This document shows, piece by piece, positions 52,129 through 60,693 of a stretch of DNA of 64,000 bases. Made by a program: the position numbers and the translations under genes. The stretch is taken from assembly GCF_963678165.1 (NCBI RefSeq), contig NZ_OY782755.1, positions 1,674,001 through 1,738,000 of the forward strand. The letters run 5' to 3'. The DNA comes from an uncultured Acetobacteroides sp. (lineage in GTDB: Bacteria > Bacteroidota > Bacteroidia > Bacteroidales > ZOR0009). The notes beneath the pieces are model-generated. The model saw nothing but the letters and a program-made list of their open reading frames with translations, searched no databases and had not been told where the DNA came from. Every line of letters starts with the position of its first letter. Position 1 is the stretch's first letter.

Positions 52129-53169
52129 TTAAGCGTACAAATCGGTAAATACCTTGCGTAGTTTTTCGCTTTCGCGTAGCAGCTGCAGGGTTATCTCTGC
52201 ATGGCCGCGGGTATACCCGTTTCCAACAATCATCGTTACATCGCTTCCAACACCTTCAGCTCCAAGGGCTGCTTTGGTAAAGCTGGTAGCCATAGAGAAG
52301 AAGTAAACAACCCCTGTATCCTTAGTGCAAAGGATGCTGGTCATTTCGGTATCGGTGATGTTTACGTTGTTGATGGTTACGTCGCACATTTGGCCGTTGG
52401 TTAGCTCTTCAATCTTTTCGAGCACAGGCACAGGCTGTGTTGCATCTGCTGCAAAAACGTAATCGCAGAAGCCAAGCTCTTGAAGGCGCTTGGTGCTCTT
52501 TTCGCTGTGGCATAATCCAATTACCTTACCGGTAACGCCAGCACGCTTTTTAGCCTCGTAGCAGCAAAGCATTCCCGACTTTCCGCCTGCTCCAATGATA
52601 AGAACAGTGTCGCCAGGTTTTACCAGCTTAGCAGTTTGGGCAGGTGCTCCTGCAACATCTAGTGCTGATAGTGCAAGATTTTCAGGCATATCGGCAGGAA
52701 TCTTTGCGTAAATTCCACTTTCGAAAAGGATAGCCTTTCCGTCGATATCCACCTGGTCGATGTCTTTGCGGATGTCCTTAATTTTGTCGATGCGGAGAGG
52801 TGTAAGCGATAGCGATACCAAGGTGGCAATCTTGTCGCCAACCTTAAGGTCGGTTTTGCCAGCAAGAGCATCGCCTATTTTTTCGACAACGCCTAAAAGC
52901 ATACCGCCCGAACCAGTTACTGGGTTGCGGTGCTTGCCTTGCTTGGCAACGATGTCGAGCATAATTTCGGCAATCTTCTTTTCGTCGCCACCAGCCTGCT
53001 CCTCAATTTGGGTGAAGCTGGCAGAGTCGATATTCAGCGTTTTGACATCAATAAGGATTTCGTTGTCGTAAATCTCATCCATATTGTTGTCGATCTTGTT
53101 GGCAGGTTGAGGAAGAACACCTATGGGTTCAATCACTCTGTGTGTGCCGTACTTATTACCTTTTTTCAT
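52129..53169 (-). CDS. kdd: 3,5-diaminohexanoate dehydrogenase, copy 2
   Basis: A 346-residue paralogue of the downstream gene, with the same layout: [57 protein letters not shown] and IIGAGGKSGMLCCYEAKKR (NAD site, 191-209). By eye more than half the residues are identical to copy 1, so the duplication is old. Family enzymes are normally single copy in published lysine clusters. The two may differ in cofactor or form a heteromer. A 56-base gap separates it from copy 1. Confidence 0.93.
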   Translation of the reverse strand: MKKGNKYGTHRVIEPIGVLPQPANKIDNNMDEIYDNEILIDVKTLNIDSASFTQIEEQAGGDEKKIAEIMLDIVAKQGKHRNPVTGSGGMLLGVVEKIGDALAGKTDLKVGDKIATLVSLSLTPLRIDKIKDIRKDIDQVDIDGKAILFESGIYAKIPADMPENLALSALDVAGAPAQTAKLVKPGDTVLIIGAGGKSGMLCCYEAKKRAGVTGKVIGLCHSEKSTKRLQELGFCDYVFAADATQPVPVLEKIEELTNGQMCDVTINNVNITDTEMTSILCTKDTGVVYFFSMATSFTKAALGAEGVGSDVTMIVGNGYTRGHAEITLQLLRESEKLRKVFTDLYA

Positions 53170-53303
53170 AGTGTACTCCGTTAAATTTACAGGTTAATGC
53201 TAGCTGCTATCAGCTTTTGGTTCTCAGGTCTACGTTTTAATATGTGGTTCAAAAAGGTCAGCAAAAAGTCTATATGTCTCAAAAAGTGTGGTCTTACATT
53301 TCT

Positions 53304-54125
53304 TTACTTGGTTAGTCCTAAGATTCGACGAGTTTCTGCGGGTGTAGCAATCTCGCGTCCTAACTCTTTGGCTAGGCGAACAACCTTCTCAACGAGCTCT
53401 CCGTTCGATTTTGTCAGTACACCCTTCGATATGTACACGTTATCTTCAAGCCCAACTCTTACATTACCGCCATCGACAATAGCAGCAGCTGCTAGCGAAA
53501 ACTCGTAGCGTCCAACGCCAGCAACGGTATAGGTAGCATCGGCAGGTAGGCTTCCCCGTAGAAATACAAAGTCGCGCAGCTCGCCCGAGATGCCGCCGTT
53601 AACGCCCATCACAAGGTCGAAGTGCATTGGCGATTTGATGTACCCTTTCTTGCCCAGGCGAAGTGCCATGTCGATCATGCTTTTGTCGAACACCTCAAGC
53701 TCCGGCTTAATGCCTCTTTCGATCATCTTTTCTCCAAAGTACTTGATGGTGTTTTCTGTATTCATGAATACGTCATCGCCACCGAAGTTTAGGGTTCCGC
53801 AGTCGAGCGTTGCCATTTCTGGGTTTAGCTCGGTTGGCTGAAGGCGCTCGTCATCGGTCATGCCTACGGCACCACCCGTTGATGGCTGAATGATGACATC
53901 AGGGTACTTTGCCTTGATTGCCTCCATTACTACCCTAAAACGTTCCTTGTCTTGGGTAGGGGTACCGTCGTCGTACCTTACGTGCAGGTGGATAATGCTT
54001 GCGCCAGCCTCGTAGGCTAGTCCAGCTTCGCGTACAAACTCCTCGATGGTGTAGGGTACGGCGGGGTTCATCTCCTTGGTAACCTCGGCGCCCGAAATTG
54101 CTGCGGTAATAATTAGCTTTTCCAT
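53304..54125 (-). CDS. kce: 3-keto-5-aminohexanoate cleavage enzyme
   Basis: Zinc-dependent BKACE-family enzyme that takes 5-amino-3-oxohexanoate and acetyl-CoA to acetoacetate and 3-aminobutyryl-CoA. The 273-residue protein begins MEKLIITAAISGAEV and has the metal/substrate motifs ASIIHLHVRYDDGTPTQD (about 41-58), QPSTGGAVGM, ATLDCGTLNFG and GGNVRVGLEDNVYI (near 230). I start at 54125, eight bases after kal's stop. A longer ORF would overlap kal. Confidence 0.95.
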   Translation of the reverse strand: MEKLIITAAISGAEVTKEMNPAVPYTIEEFVREAGLAYEAGASIIHLHVRYDDGTPTQDKERFRVVMEAIKAKYPDVIIQPSTGGAVGMTDDERLQPTELNPEMATLDCGTLNFGGDDVFMNTENTIKYFGEKMIERGIKPELEVFDKSMIDMALRLGKKGYIKSPMHFDLVMGVNGGISGELRDFVFLRGSLPADATYTVAGVGRYEFSLAAAAIVDGGNVRVGLEDNVYISKGVLTKSNGELVEKVVRLAKELGREIATPAETRRILGLTK

Positions 54126-54132
54126 GGGATGC

Positions 54133-54522
54133 TTATTTTGCAATTCGTTGACAGTCTTTGGGGACAACGCAGGTTCCGCTAGCGCGGCATACTACAATAG
54201 GTTCTGCAAGAACATCGGCAGCCGATGCCGAGATGTCGGTGCGTGGGATGATAACCTTGCGCGCCTCGAAGGTCATCTTGCGCGAGGTGTTGCCTATTTG
54301 GGTGATCTCGCCTACCGCCTCGATGTAATCGCCAGCATATACTGGGGCAATGAATTCAACCATGTCGTAAGCCTTGAACAGCCCCTCGTCGCCATCGTTA
54401 CGGATGAGCAGTTCGGTGGCTACATCGCCAAAAAGCTGAAGCATTTTGGCTCCATCAACTAAGTTCCCGCCGTAGTGGGCGTCGTGTGAGCTCATTCGAA
54501 CTCGTATTATTGCCTTTTCCAT
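54133..54522 (-). CDS. kal: 3-aminobutyryl-CoA ammonia lyase
   Basis: Removes ammonia from 3-aminobutyryl-CoA to give crotonyl-CoA. The 129-residue hot-dog-fold protein has the family pattern [32 protein letters not shown] (split) and [28 protein letters not shown] (split), and a C-terminal [14 protein letters not shown]. First of the lysine-specific genes. A word-repeat patch separates it from atoD. Confidence 0.94.
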   Translation of the reverse strand: MEKAIIRVRMSSHDAHYGGNLVDGAKMLQLFGDVATELLIRNDGDEGLFKAYDMVEFIAPVYAGDYIEAVGEITQIGNTSRKMTFEARKVIIPRTDISASAADVLAEPIVVCRASGTCVVPKDCQRIAK

Positions 54523-54651
54523 TTTTGATAAGTATCAGGTATCACGATACAAGTATCATGATTGGTTTGTATCTTTTTTTTTAGATGTTAGCCTTTAGAT
54601 TCTAGATGTTAGATGAGGATTTTTTCTAACGTCTTTAACTCCAAAAGCGTC
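54523..54651. repeat. intergenic word-repeat patch between atoD and kal
   Basis: Contains AAGTATCAGGTATCACGATAC-like words (54530-54556) and TTTTAGATGTTAGCCTTTAGATTCTAGATGTTAGATG-like words (54578-54616), closing with TTTTTTCTAAC. The TAGATGTTAGAT word is shared with the patch between kamE and atoA. Confidence 0.6.
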
Positions 54652-55296
54652 TTATATTGCTATGTAATCAACAAAAATTGACGGAGTTCTTACATCTTCC
54701 GGCTTTAGGTCTCCTGTTTCAACCAATTCGGAGGTTTCGGCAATTACCATGTCGGCAGCCATAGCCATCAGCGGGTTGAAGTTTTGCATGGTGCCTCGGT
54801 ACACTAGGTTGCCATCCCTGTCGCTAATGCTGGCTCCCAGAAGGGCAACGTCGGCTCTTAGCGGCTTTTCAAGAAGGTACTCTTTCCCGTCAACCTGCAT
54901 AACCTGCTTGCCTTCGGCAACTACGGTTCCAATTCCGGTTGGGGTAAGGATTCCGCCCAGCCCAGCTCCGCCTGCACGAACGCGCTCGGCTAACGTTCCT
55001 TGTGGCGAAAACTCGATGTCGAGTTCACCAGCATTCATCTGGTCGATGGTGCAAGGGTTAGTCCCAATATGCGAAGTGATGACTTTCTTAACCTGGTGGT
55101 TTACTATTAGCTTGCCCAACCCTTTGTCGGGGAAAGCGGTGTCGTTGCAAATTATCGTAAGATCTTTTACACTCGATTCCAAGAGGGCGTCTATAATTCG
55201 GTTAGGTCCTCCTGTAGATAAAAATCCACCAACCATAACAGTCATTCCATCCTTAATTTTCGATGCGGCTTCGGCTATCGTAATGAGTTTCTCCAT
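54652..55296 (-). CDS. atoD: CoA transferase subunit A (butyryl/acetoacetate type)
   Basis: The 214-residue alpha subunit with MVGGFLSTGGPNRIIDALLE (glycine-rich CoA motif, near 22-41), VITSHIGTNP, ELDIEFSPQGTLAERVRAGGAGLGGILTPTGIGT (split) and GASISDRDGNLVYRGTMQNFNPLMA (split). It pairs with AtoA, encoded 10 kb downstream. I start at 55296 (MEKLITIAEAA); the 26 extra codons upstream do not resemble the family. It is the most upstream gene of the cluster; no riboswitch or regulator gene was seen in front of it. Confidence 0.93.
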   Translation of the reverse strand: MEKLITIAEAASKIKDGMTVMVGGFLSTGGPNRIIDALLESSVKDLTIICNDTAFPDKGLGKLIVNHQVKKVITSHIGTNPCTIDQMNAGELDIEFSPQGTLAERVRAGGAGLGGILTPTGIGTVVAEGKQVMQVDGKEYLLEKPLRADVALLGASISDRDGNLVYRGTMQNFNPLMAMAADMVIAETSELVETGDLKPEDVRTPSIFVDYIAI

Positions 55297-55587
55297 GTGC
55301 TTAGTGCTTGTTGACAAAATACATAAATGTGCAGTGTCGTGTAACGTTTGCATGGTAAATGCTTGCGTAAACATATAGTTTTATTTTGAAACTACATAGT
55401 AGGAATGGGGAAAAATATTACAAAAAAACGCCCGATATGGTGTTAATTGTAATTCATATTGCTATGTATGCTTAAAAATTGTAGCTAAATTGTGTATGTT
55501 AATTGCTGTTTTAAGCCGATGATGCTGGAAAACATTACAGCTACTAGGGTAGGACGGAGGGGGTGTTGGGTAAAAGTTCTTAAATGT

Positions 55588-56436
55588 TTATAGCTTTATT
55601 TGCTCGATGCGGCATGTGCTTCCACCAGCCATAACCAGGATGTTGCCATCTGGTTTACGGGTAAGTTCGACAACAATCTCCGAAGGCTTTTTCATGGTGT
55701 AGCCTTGCTCGAACGTTACCTTCGATGGTACCGCTACCATACCATACTTATATAGGTAGCCGGCAAGCGCCCCCGATGCCGATCCTGTAGCCGCCTCCTC
55801 GTCGATGCCGTAGAGCGGGGCTAGGTTGCGGCAGTGGGCAGCGTTCCCGTTTACGGTTTCTGATGTGAAGATATGGTATCCGATCGCGCCGTGCATTTTA
55901 GATATTGCGGCAACTTCCGCAAAATCTGGTTTTATGGCATTAATTGCCTCAAGCGATTTTACCGGTACCATGATATCCTTTAGTCCGGTGGATACTATCT
56001 GGATTGGCAGGTCTTCCATAAACTCATTGGGGGAGATGTTAAGCGACTTAGCTACTGTTGCCTTGTCAATTGTTTCATAAAAGATAGGGGGCCTTTGCTC
56101 CATGGTAACGGTGCGATCGCCGACTTCTACCCGAAGGATTCCTGCGTTAGTTTCCTGCGTGTACCACCCCTTCTTGATGATGTTGAGGTGGTGCATAAGG
56201 TAGAAGGTGGCAATGGTGGCATGCCCGCATAGGTCAACCTCTTGTACCGGCGTAAAGAAGCGAACCCTAAAGTTAGCCTTGTCCGATGGCGAAACAAATG
56301 CGGTTTCCGAAAGCCCAACCTTGGCAGCAATTTGCTGCATCTCTTCGTCCGAAAGGTTGTCGGCTACGAGAATAACTCCGGCAGGATTGCCTCCTTGGGA
56401 ACTTTTACTGAAGGCATTTAGCGTGTATGCTTGCAT
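55588..56436 (-). CDS. PhzF-family isomerase-like protein
   Basis: A 282-residue member of the PhzF (diaminopimelate-epimerase-fold) family: FSKSSQGGNPAGVILVAD at the start, the catalytic-glutamate segment KVGLSETAFVSPSDKANFRVRFFTP (split; Glu near 44), EVDLCGHATIATFYLMH (near 70-86), and EEAATGSASGALAGYL (near 218-233). No phenazine genes are present. Most such proteins have unknown substrates. It lies on the same strand as and 290 bases upstream of atoD, with no clear link. Confidence 0.88.
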   Translation of the reverse strand: MQAYTLNAFSKSSQGGNPAGVILVADNLSDEEMQQIAAKVGLSETAFVSPSDKANFRVRFFTPVQEVDLCGHATIATFYLMHHLNIIKKGWYTQETNAGILRVEVGDRTVTMEQRPPIFYETIDKATVAKSLNISPNEFMEDLPIQIVSTGLKDIMVPVKSLEAINAIKPDFAEVAAISKMHGAIGYHIFTSETVNGNAAHCRNLAPLYGIDEEAATGSASGALAGYLYKYGMVAVPSKVTFEQGYTMKKPSEIVVELTRKPDGNILVMAGGSTCRIEQIKL

Positions 56437-56505
56437 GGAGGGACGAGATATTATATATTAGATTTTAGACACAAGACACAAGATTCAAGATGCAAGAGAA
56501 GTGGG

Positions 56506-57705
56506 CTAGTCAATCATTGTGGAAGCATCGTTTTCGCTTAGCTGTTCGATGCCTTTAAGCTTTTGCTGGATGGCACGGGTGCGAACGCCAACAAGCGAAT
56601 CTAGCTCGTTTGATGCTTGGTTCAGCTTTACCTTCGTTTTCTCTAAAACATCGCCAAACTTGGTGAACTCAGTCTTTACGGCAGACAGCAGCTTCCAAAC
56701 CTCGTTCGATCGCTTCTCGATAGCCAATGTCTTAAACCCAAGTTGAAAGCTGTTGAGCAATGCTGTAACGGTAGTCGGACCGGTAATTATCACCTTGTAG
56801 TCGCGATATGCTTGCTCTACAAGTGTGCTGTTGCGAACAACCTCGGCAAAAAGCCCCTCTACAGGGAGGAACATAATGGCAAAGTCTGCCGTGTATGGCG
56901 GGTTGATGTACTTTTCGGAAATTGTTTTGGCATTTACCATTATGCTTTTTGTTAGCAGGCGGTTGGACTCCTGAATTGCAGCAGCGCTTCCTGTTTCGTA
57001 GGCGGTAACAAGGTTGTGGTAAACATCCATGGGGAACTTAGAGTCGATGGGGAGCCAGAGCACCTCATCGTCCGACTTGCCTGGTAGCTTTATGGCAAAC
57101 TCTACAGCCTCTTTGCTTCCTTCTTTTACCATAACATTTTGTCCAAATTGCGATGGGGTAAGTATCTGGTTGAGTATTACGCTTAGCTGTATCTCTCCAA
57201 AAATGCCTCTGGTCTTCACGTTGGTGAGAACCTTCTTTAAGTCGCCAACACCATTAGCAAGTTCATGCATTTCTCCAAGTCCTTTATGCACCAGTTCAAG
57301 CCTTTCGCTTACCATTTTAAATGATTGCCCAAGGCGTTCCTCTAGCGTTTTGTTTAGCTTCTCGTCAACGGTTTCGCGCATGCGCTCCAGCATAGTGTTA
57401 TTGTCGAAGCGCATCTTTTCCATTCGCTCCTCGTTTGATCTTGCAATGTACTGCAGCTGCTGGTTGATGGCTGTTGTTAATGCACTAAACGAATGAGTTT
57501 GCTCCTTGCGCCCTTCGCTGGCAAGTCGGCTAAACTCTTCGCGGTTGCGGCGAAACTCTTCCCGCATCGATTCTTCCATTTTGTGAATCTCTTGCACCTG
57601 CTGGTTTTGGGAAAGGTGTAACTCTTTTAACCTCGATAGCAGGAAAAGAATAAGCGCAATTAGTGCGAGATTAGAGATTGTCAGTACTGTAAGTATGCTG
57701 TTCAT
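56506..57705 (-). CDS. rmuC: DNA recombination protein RmuC homologue
   Basis: A 399-residue protein with an N-terminal membrane helix (about 3-22), a long coiled coil (about 25-150) and the RmuC nuclease-like domain: NVKTRGIFGEIQLSVILNQIL, LWLPIDSKFPMDVYHNL, AKTISEKYINPPYTADFAIMFLPVEGLFAEV (split) and PTTVTALLNSFQLGFKTLAIEKR (split). RmuC limits inversion between short inverted repeats in E. coli, which is of interest given how many short repeats this genome carries. Confidence 0.93.
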   Translation of the reverse strand: MNSILTVLTISNLALIALILFLLSRLKELHLSQNQQVQEIHKMEESMREEFRRNREEFSRLASEGRKEQTHSFSALTTAINQQLQYIARSNEERMEKMRFDNNTMLERMRETVDEKLNKTLEERLGQSFKMVSERLELVHKGLGEMHELANGVGDLKKVLTNVKTRGIFGEIQLSVILNQILTPSQFGQNVMVKEGSKEAVEFAIKLPGKSDDEVLWLPIDSKFPMDVYHNLVTAYETGSAAAIQESNRLLTKSIMVNAKTISEKYINPPYTADFAIMFLPVEGLFAEVVRNSTLVEQAYRDYKVIITGPTTVTALLNSFQLGFKTLAIEKRSNEVWKLLSAVKTEFTKFGDVLEKTKVKLNQASNELDSLVGVRTRAIQQKLKGIEQLSENDASTMID

Positions 57706-57889
57706 ATGCTTGGTTTATACTGTAAAGATAGAGTTTGTCGGATTAGGGAGTTGTAGATCCGTCGATTTTTTGGTTTGTTATGTACCGTAAAAAAACTTTC
57801 TCATGCAATGTTTTATGCTAGCTATACTAAAATGTGGAAATTGTAGCTGATTCGCCGTAAATTTCTTCAGAATAAAAAACACAAAGCTA

Positions 57890-59047
57890 ATGAAGTTGAA
57901 ACTATTGTCAGGAATTGGACTTATAGTCTTTTTAGGATGTTCCAAAGAAGATGTTAAAGTAGCACAACAAAAGGGGTTTGTTAAGATTTCGGCGCAGGTG
58001 GATGCCCGGGTTCGTCTTAAGGCAGCCCTTGCTGTAGATAATTACGATGTTAGCATCACGAGTAAGGCGGATGCGAAGTTTTCCTATGGCAAAAAGGTAT
58101 CGGCTATAGGAGCGAATCCTGTTGAACTTGAAGTGGGAGAGTATACCATTAAAGTGAATTCTCCTTCTGTAGCACTCCCTGGTTTTAGTGTGCCGCTTTA
58201 TGGCGCTTCTCAGGACTTTGCTATTACAGCAGGAACTACAAAGAACTTAAGTCTTGTTTGTAAGCAAACCAATGCAGGCATTAAGGTAGGCTATAGTGAT
58301 GCTTTTAAGAAGTACTGTACGGATAAATCGCTGTCCTACTCCACATCTATTGAGCAAGCAGGTAGCAGTCTTACCTATGCAACCTCTGAAACACGTGTTG
58401 GTTACTTCAATTCAGGGACTGTAAATGTGACAGTAAATGTTGGAGATAAAAGTTCCTCATCAGCATTGACACTCGCGGCACAGGATTTGGTAAATCTTTC
58501 AATAGACATGACTTCCGAAGATCCATCTAAGGTTGTTCTGACCATTACAGGTGTAGATGATGTGAATACTCGGGATGAAAAGATTACGATTTCGCTAAAA
58601 CCTAATGCTAGCACAGAGACGTTAAAGTTGAGCGAAGATTTTGCCTCGATAACTACAGGTGACAACATAAGTTCTAGTGGTTCAGCAGCTGTATGGGCGG
58701 GTGATGATATTTTTATATCAGCTACAAAAGCCTATAAAGCTGGTGGTGCCATAAAATTAGGGATTGATGGAACAGAGGGGAGCATTGTCTCTAAAACGTT
58801 AGATCTTTCTGCAAATAGTGGTAACGTTACTGTAAAAGTAAAGGTGAAAGGATGGGAAAAGGTTGAATCATCTCTGTTGATAATGGTTGATAAAATAGAA
58901 AAGGAGGTCCCTTACAATGCTATAATGTCTGGAGAGTTTGAAGAGGTAACAGCTAGTTTTCCCAAAGCAGGAACTTCCTCGTCTAAAATTACCATAAAAT
59001 CCTCAAAGAAACGGTTGTTTATAGATGATGTTAAGGTTTATAATTAG
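57890..59047 (+). CDS. DUF4493 domain lipoprotein
   Basis: A 385-residue lipoprotein (lipobox IVFLGC, Cys17) with an N-terminal DUF4493 domain (GFVKISAQVDARVRL..., YDVSITSKAD, LEVGEYTIKVNSPS, TKNLSLVCKQTNAGIKVGYSDAF) and a C-terminal jelly-roll-like beta domain (SEDFASITTGDNIS..., TVKVKVKGW, KITIKSSKKRLFIDDVKVYN) that resembles choice-of-anchor/carbohydrate-binding modules. Surface or periplasmic role likely. A single gene with its own terminator. Confidence 0.85.
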   Translation: MKLKLLSGIGLIVFLGCSKEDVKVAQQKGFVKISAQVDARVRLKAALAVDNYDVSITSKADAKFSYGKKVSAIGANPVELEVGEYTIKVNSPSVALPGFSVPLYGASQDFAITAGTTKNLSLVCKQTNAGIKVGYSDAFKKYCTDKSLSYSTSIEQAGSSLTYATSETRVGYFNSGTVNVTVNVGDKSSSSALTLAAQDLVNLSIDMTSEDPSKVVLTITGVDDVNTRDEKITISLKPNASTETLKLSEDFASITTGDNISSSGSAAVWAGDDIFISATKAYKAGGAIKLGIDGTEGSIVSKTLDLSANSGNVTVKVKVKGWEKVESSLLIMVDKIEKEVPYNAIMSGEFEEVTASFPKAGTSSSKITIKSSKKRLFIDDVKVYN

Positions 59048-59077
59048 GGGGAAGGGAGAGGTATATGGAGTCGTGAA

Positions 59078-59107
59078 AGCATGAAAAATTGAAAAATTGA
59101 AAAATTG
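59078..59107. repeat. short tandem repeat (GAAAAATT)
   Basis: Three and a half copies of an eight-base unit, TGAAAAAT-like, just after the DUF4493 gene. Possibly a slippage tract; no gene is affected. Confidence 0.6.
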
Positions 59108-59128
59108 TGAATAGGTAATAGAGGTATC

Positions 59129-59175
59129 TAAGGGCGCCGAAGGGGTGTGTAAGGCATCAGTTCGGCGTCCTTTTA
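59129..59175 (+). terminator. terminator after the DUF4493 gene
   Basis: AAGGGCGCCGAA ... TTCGGCGTCCTTTT, an 11-12-base stem with one G-T pair, 19-base loop and short T-run. Confidence 0.75.
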
Positions 59176-59283
59176 GTGTATGGTAGATTTGTGAAAAATC
59201 CCGTGAAAATCTGTTGCATCCGTTAGATCAGTGTTCCGATTCGCTATCTTCGCAAGAATTTTACAAACTAAACTCAAAACAGC

Positions 59284-59850
59284 ATGCGACGTTTTATTCT
59301 ATCGCTAATCATCTTGGCCTCTGCTAGCGCTTATGGGCAAACCTACATTAAGCTGAATGCTCCTGCAGTATTAGTAAAGGCATTTAATCCATCCATTGAA
59401 ACTCGACTCTCCAATAAGTGGACTTTCGAGTTTGATATGCTTATGACCTTTAGAAACGAGACAAACGATAAGGGGCCATTTCGTATCCTTATGCTTCAAC
59501 CCGAAGGTCGATACTACTTTAATGAGATTAACAAGGGCTTTTTCGTAGGTATTAATACCGGCTACGCCATGTTTAGAATGACTAAACCTCATTGGCTTTT
59601 TAAGGAGGATTATAATTCTCTTCATGAGTATCAGATGGGCTGGTCGGTACAGGCTGGTGTCACATTAGGCTATGAATGGAAAATTAAGGATAGGTGGCTA
59701 ATCGACGCATTTGTAGGAGGCGGTCGTCAGTGGTCTAATTATTACGGATTTAATTTTCAGACTGGTGAACAGTATGAAAAATTCAATGGAAGTGCTGAGT
59801 ATATGCCCTATAAAGGCGGGATAAATATTGGTTATAGGCTAGGGAAGTAG
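59284..59850 (+). CDS. DUF3575 family outer-membrane protein
   Basis: A 188-residue exported protein: signal peptide ending ASAYGQ, then beta strands of a small barrel with DUF3575 features (YIKLNAPAVLVKAFNPSIETRLSNKWTFEFDM, split; LMLQPEGRYYFNEINKGFFVGINTGYAMF, split; AGVTLGYEWKIKDRWLIDAFVGGG, split). The end GGINIGYRLGK is typical of an outer-membrane strand. Some family members neighbour fimbrial (Mfa/Fim) genes, but none is seen here. TATCTTCG at 59245 may be its -7 box. Confidence 0.82.
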   Translation: MRRFILSLIILASASAYGQTYIKLNAPAVLVKAFNPSIETRLSNKWTFEFDMLMTFRNETNDKGPFRILMLQPEGRYYFNEINKGFFVGINTGYAMFRMTKPHWLFKEDYNSLHEYQMGWSVQAGVTLGYEWKIKDRWLIDAFVGGGRQWSNYYGFNFQTGEQYEKFNGSAEYMPYKGGINIGYRLGK

Positions 59851-59892
59851 AATCGTCGATTATTAGAACTTAGAATTGACAATTGTTGACCG

Positions 59893-60012
59893 CTTGCTGG
59901 TGAATATATTCAACCACTTTGTGGTTGTTTATATCCTCTTCCTGCTCCCCCGTGTTTCATTTGTGGCTATTCATCTTGAAGCCCTTATGGGCTTCTGGTA
60001 GCTGTGATGATG
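59893..60012. repeat. imperfect direct repeat, copy 1
   Basis: About 120 bases, matched by 60239-60357. Shared landmarks in the same order: TATTCAACC / CATTCAACC, TTTGTGGTT, TTTATATCCTCTTC, TTTCA, TATTCAT and CCTTATGGG. It also contains AACCACTTTGTGGTT, a local palindrome. Confidence 0.7.
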
Positions 60013-60238
60013 GCTATTGGTTCTATGCTTCGCTTTGATTAATGCCGCATAATGGCTGTTGAGGGGTAATTAGAAAGGTTTGAATTCGAATAGACGCGTA
60101 TGTAAAGCGGGTGAATAATGCCCCAAAAAATTATAAACGTAAAGCGGTTGAATGGTGATCCAGAAGTAGGACTTACCACCCAAAACTGTAGAGTCATATT
60201 GGTTCTATAACGAATAGGGTGGGTAGTAGAACTGGGGG

Positions 60239-60357
60239 CTTGCTAATGAATACATTCAACCTTTTTGTGGTTATTTATATCCTCTTCTTGCTTCTCTGTA
60301 TTTCACTCGGGTCTATTCATTTTTAAGTCCTTATGGGTTTCTGTTAGCCGTAATCAA
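60239..60357. repeat. imperfect direct repeat, copy 2
   Basis: Second copy, 346 bases after the first. The order of landmarks is kept, and the local palindrome AACCACTTTGTGGTT is degraded (AACCTTTTTGTGGTT). Neither copy has an ORF. Confidence 0.7.
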
Positions 60358-60693
60358 ACTATTTGCCATTATAAATTTGGATCATAGAGAATAGGGCCTT
60401 AATGTATTCCATGATCTTTTTGGTGTTGTATTTATTTACAATACAAGGTAATATATGCCTATAGTGCCTTGTAAAGACATTTTTCACAATTTTTTTTGGG
60501 GGATAGAACAGGACTCAACTAAAAGGTTCTATATTTACAGCCGCAAAAAAAAAACGAGGGATAAGTGGTGTAACTGGCAAAATTGACTCTTCATTTTTAT
60601 TTGCTAAATGTCTATATGTCATCCATTAATGATTAAAGTTAATGTGGCTGACGAGGCTTTGCTGTACTTATACCTTACTAGCGATATAATACA

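Larger units (their letters stand above)
59851..60693. other. long gene-free region upstream of the export locus
   Basis: No credible gene on either strand. It holds two imperfect direct copies of a 120-base segment (59893-60012 and 60239-60357; CTTGCTGGTGAATATATTCAACC versus CTTGCTAATGAATACATTCAACC at their starts) and, nearer the SLBB gene, an inverted repeat ATAGAAC (60504-60510) / GTTCTAT (60525-60531), an A-run (about 60544-60554) and AT-rich sequence. The last 200 bases could be a long untranslated leader of the polysaccharide export operon. Confidence 0.6.

Noticed and set aside
55297..55587. Cobalamin or lysine riboswitch upstream of atoD
   Set aside because: The B12-dependent cluster made this worth checking, but I found no B12-box-like sequence and no lysine-riboswitch-type pairing in the 290 bases. 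A covariance-model search would settle it.
56506..57705. RmuC as part of a repeat-related system
   Set aside because: RmuC is a common housekeeping-type protein. Its presence near short repeats is noted in its entry, but nothing links it to them.
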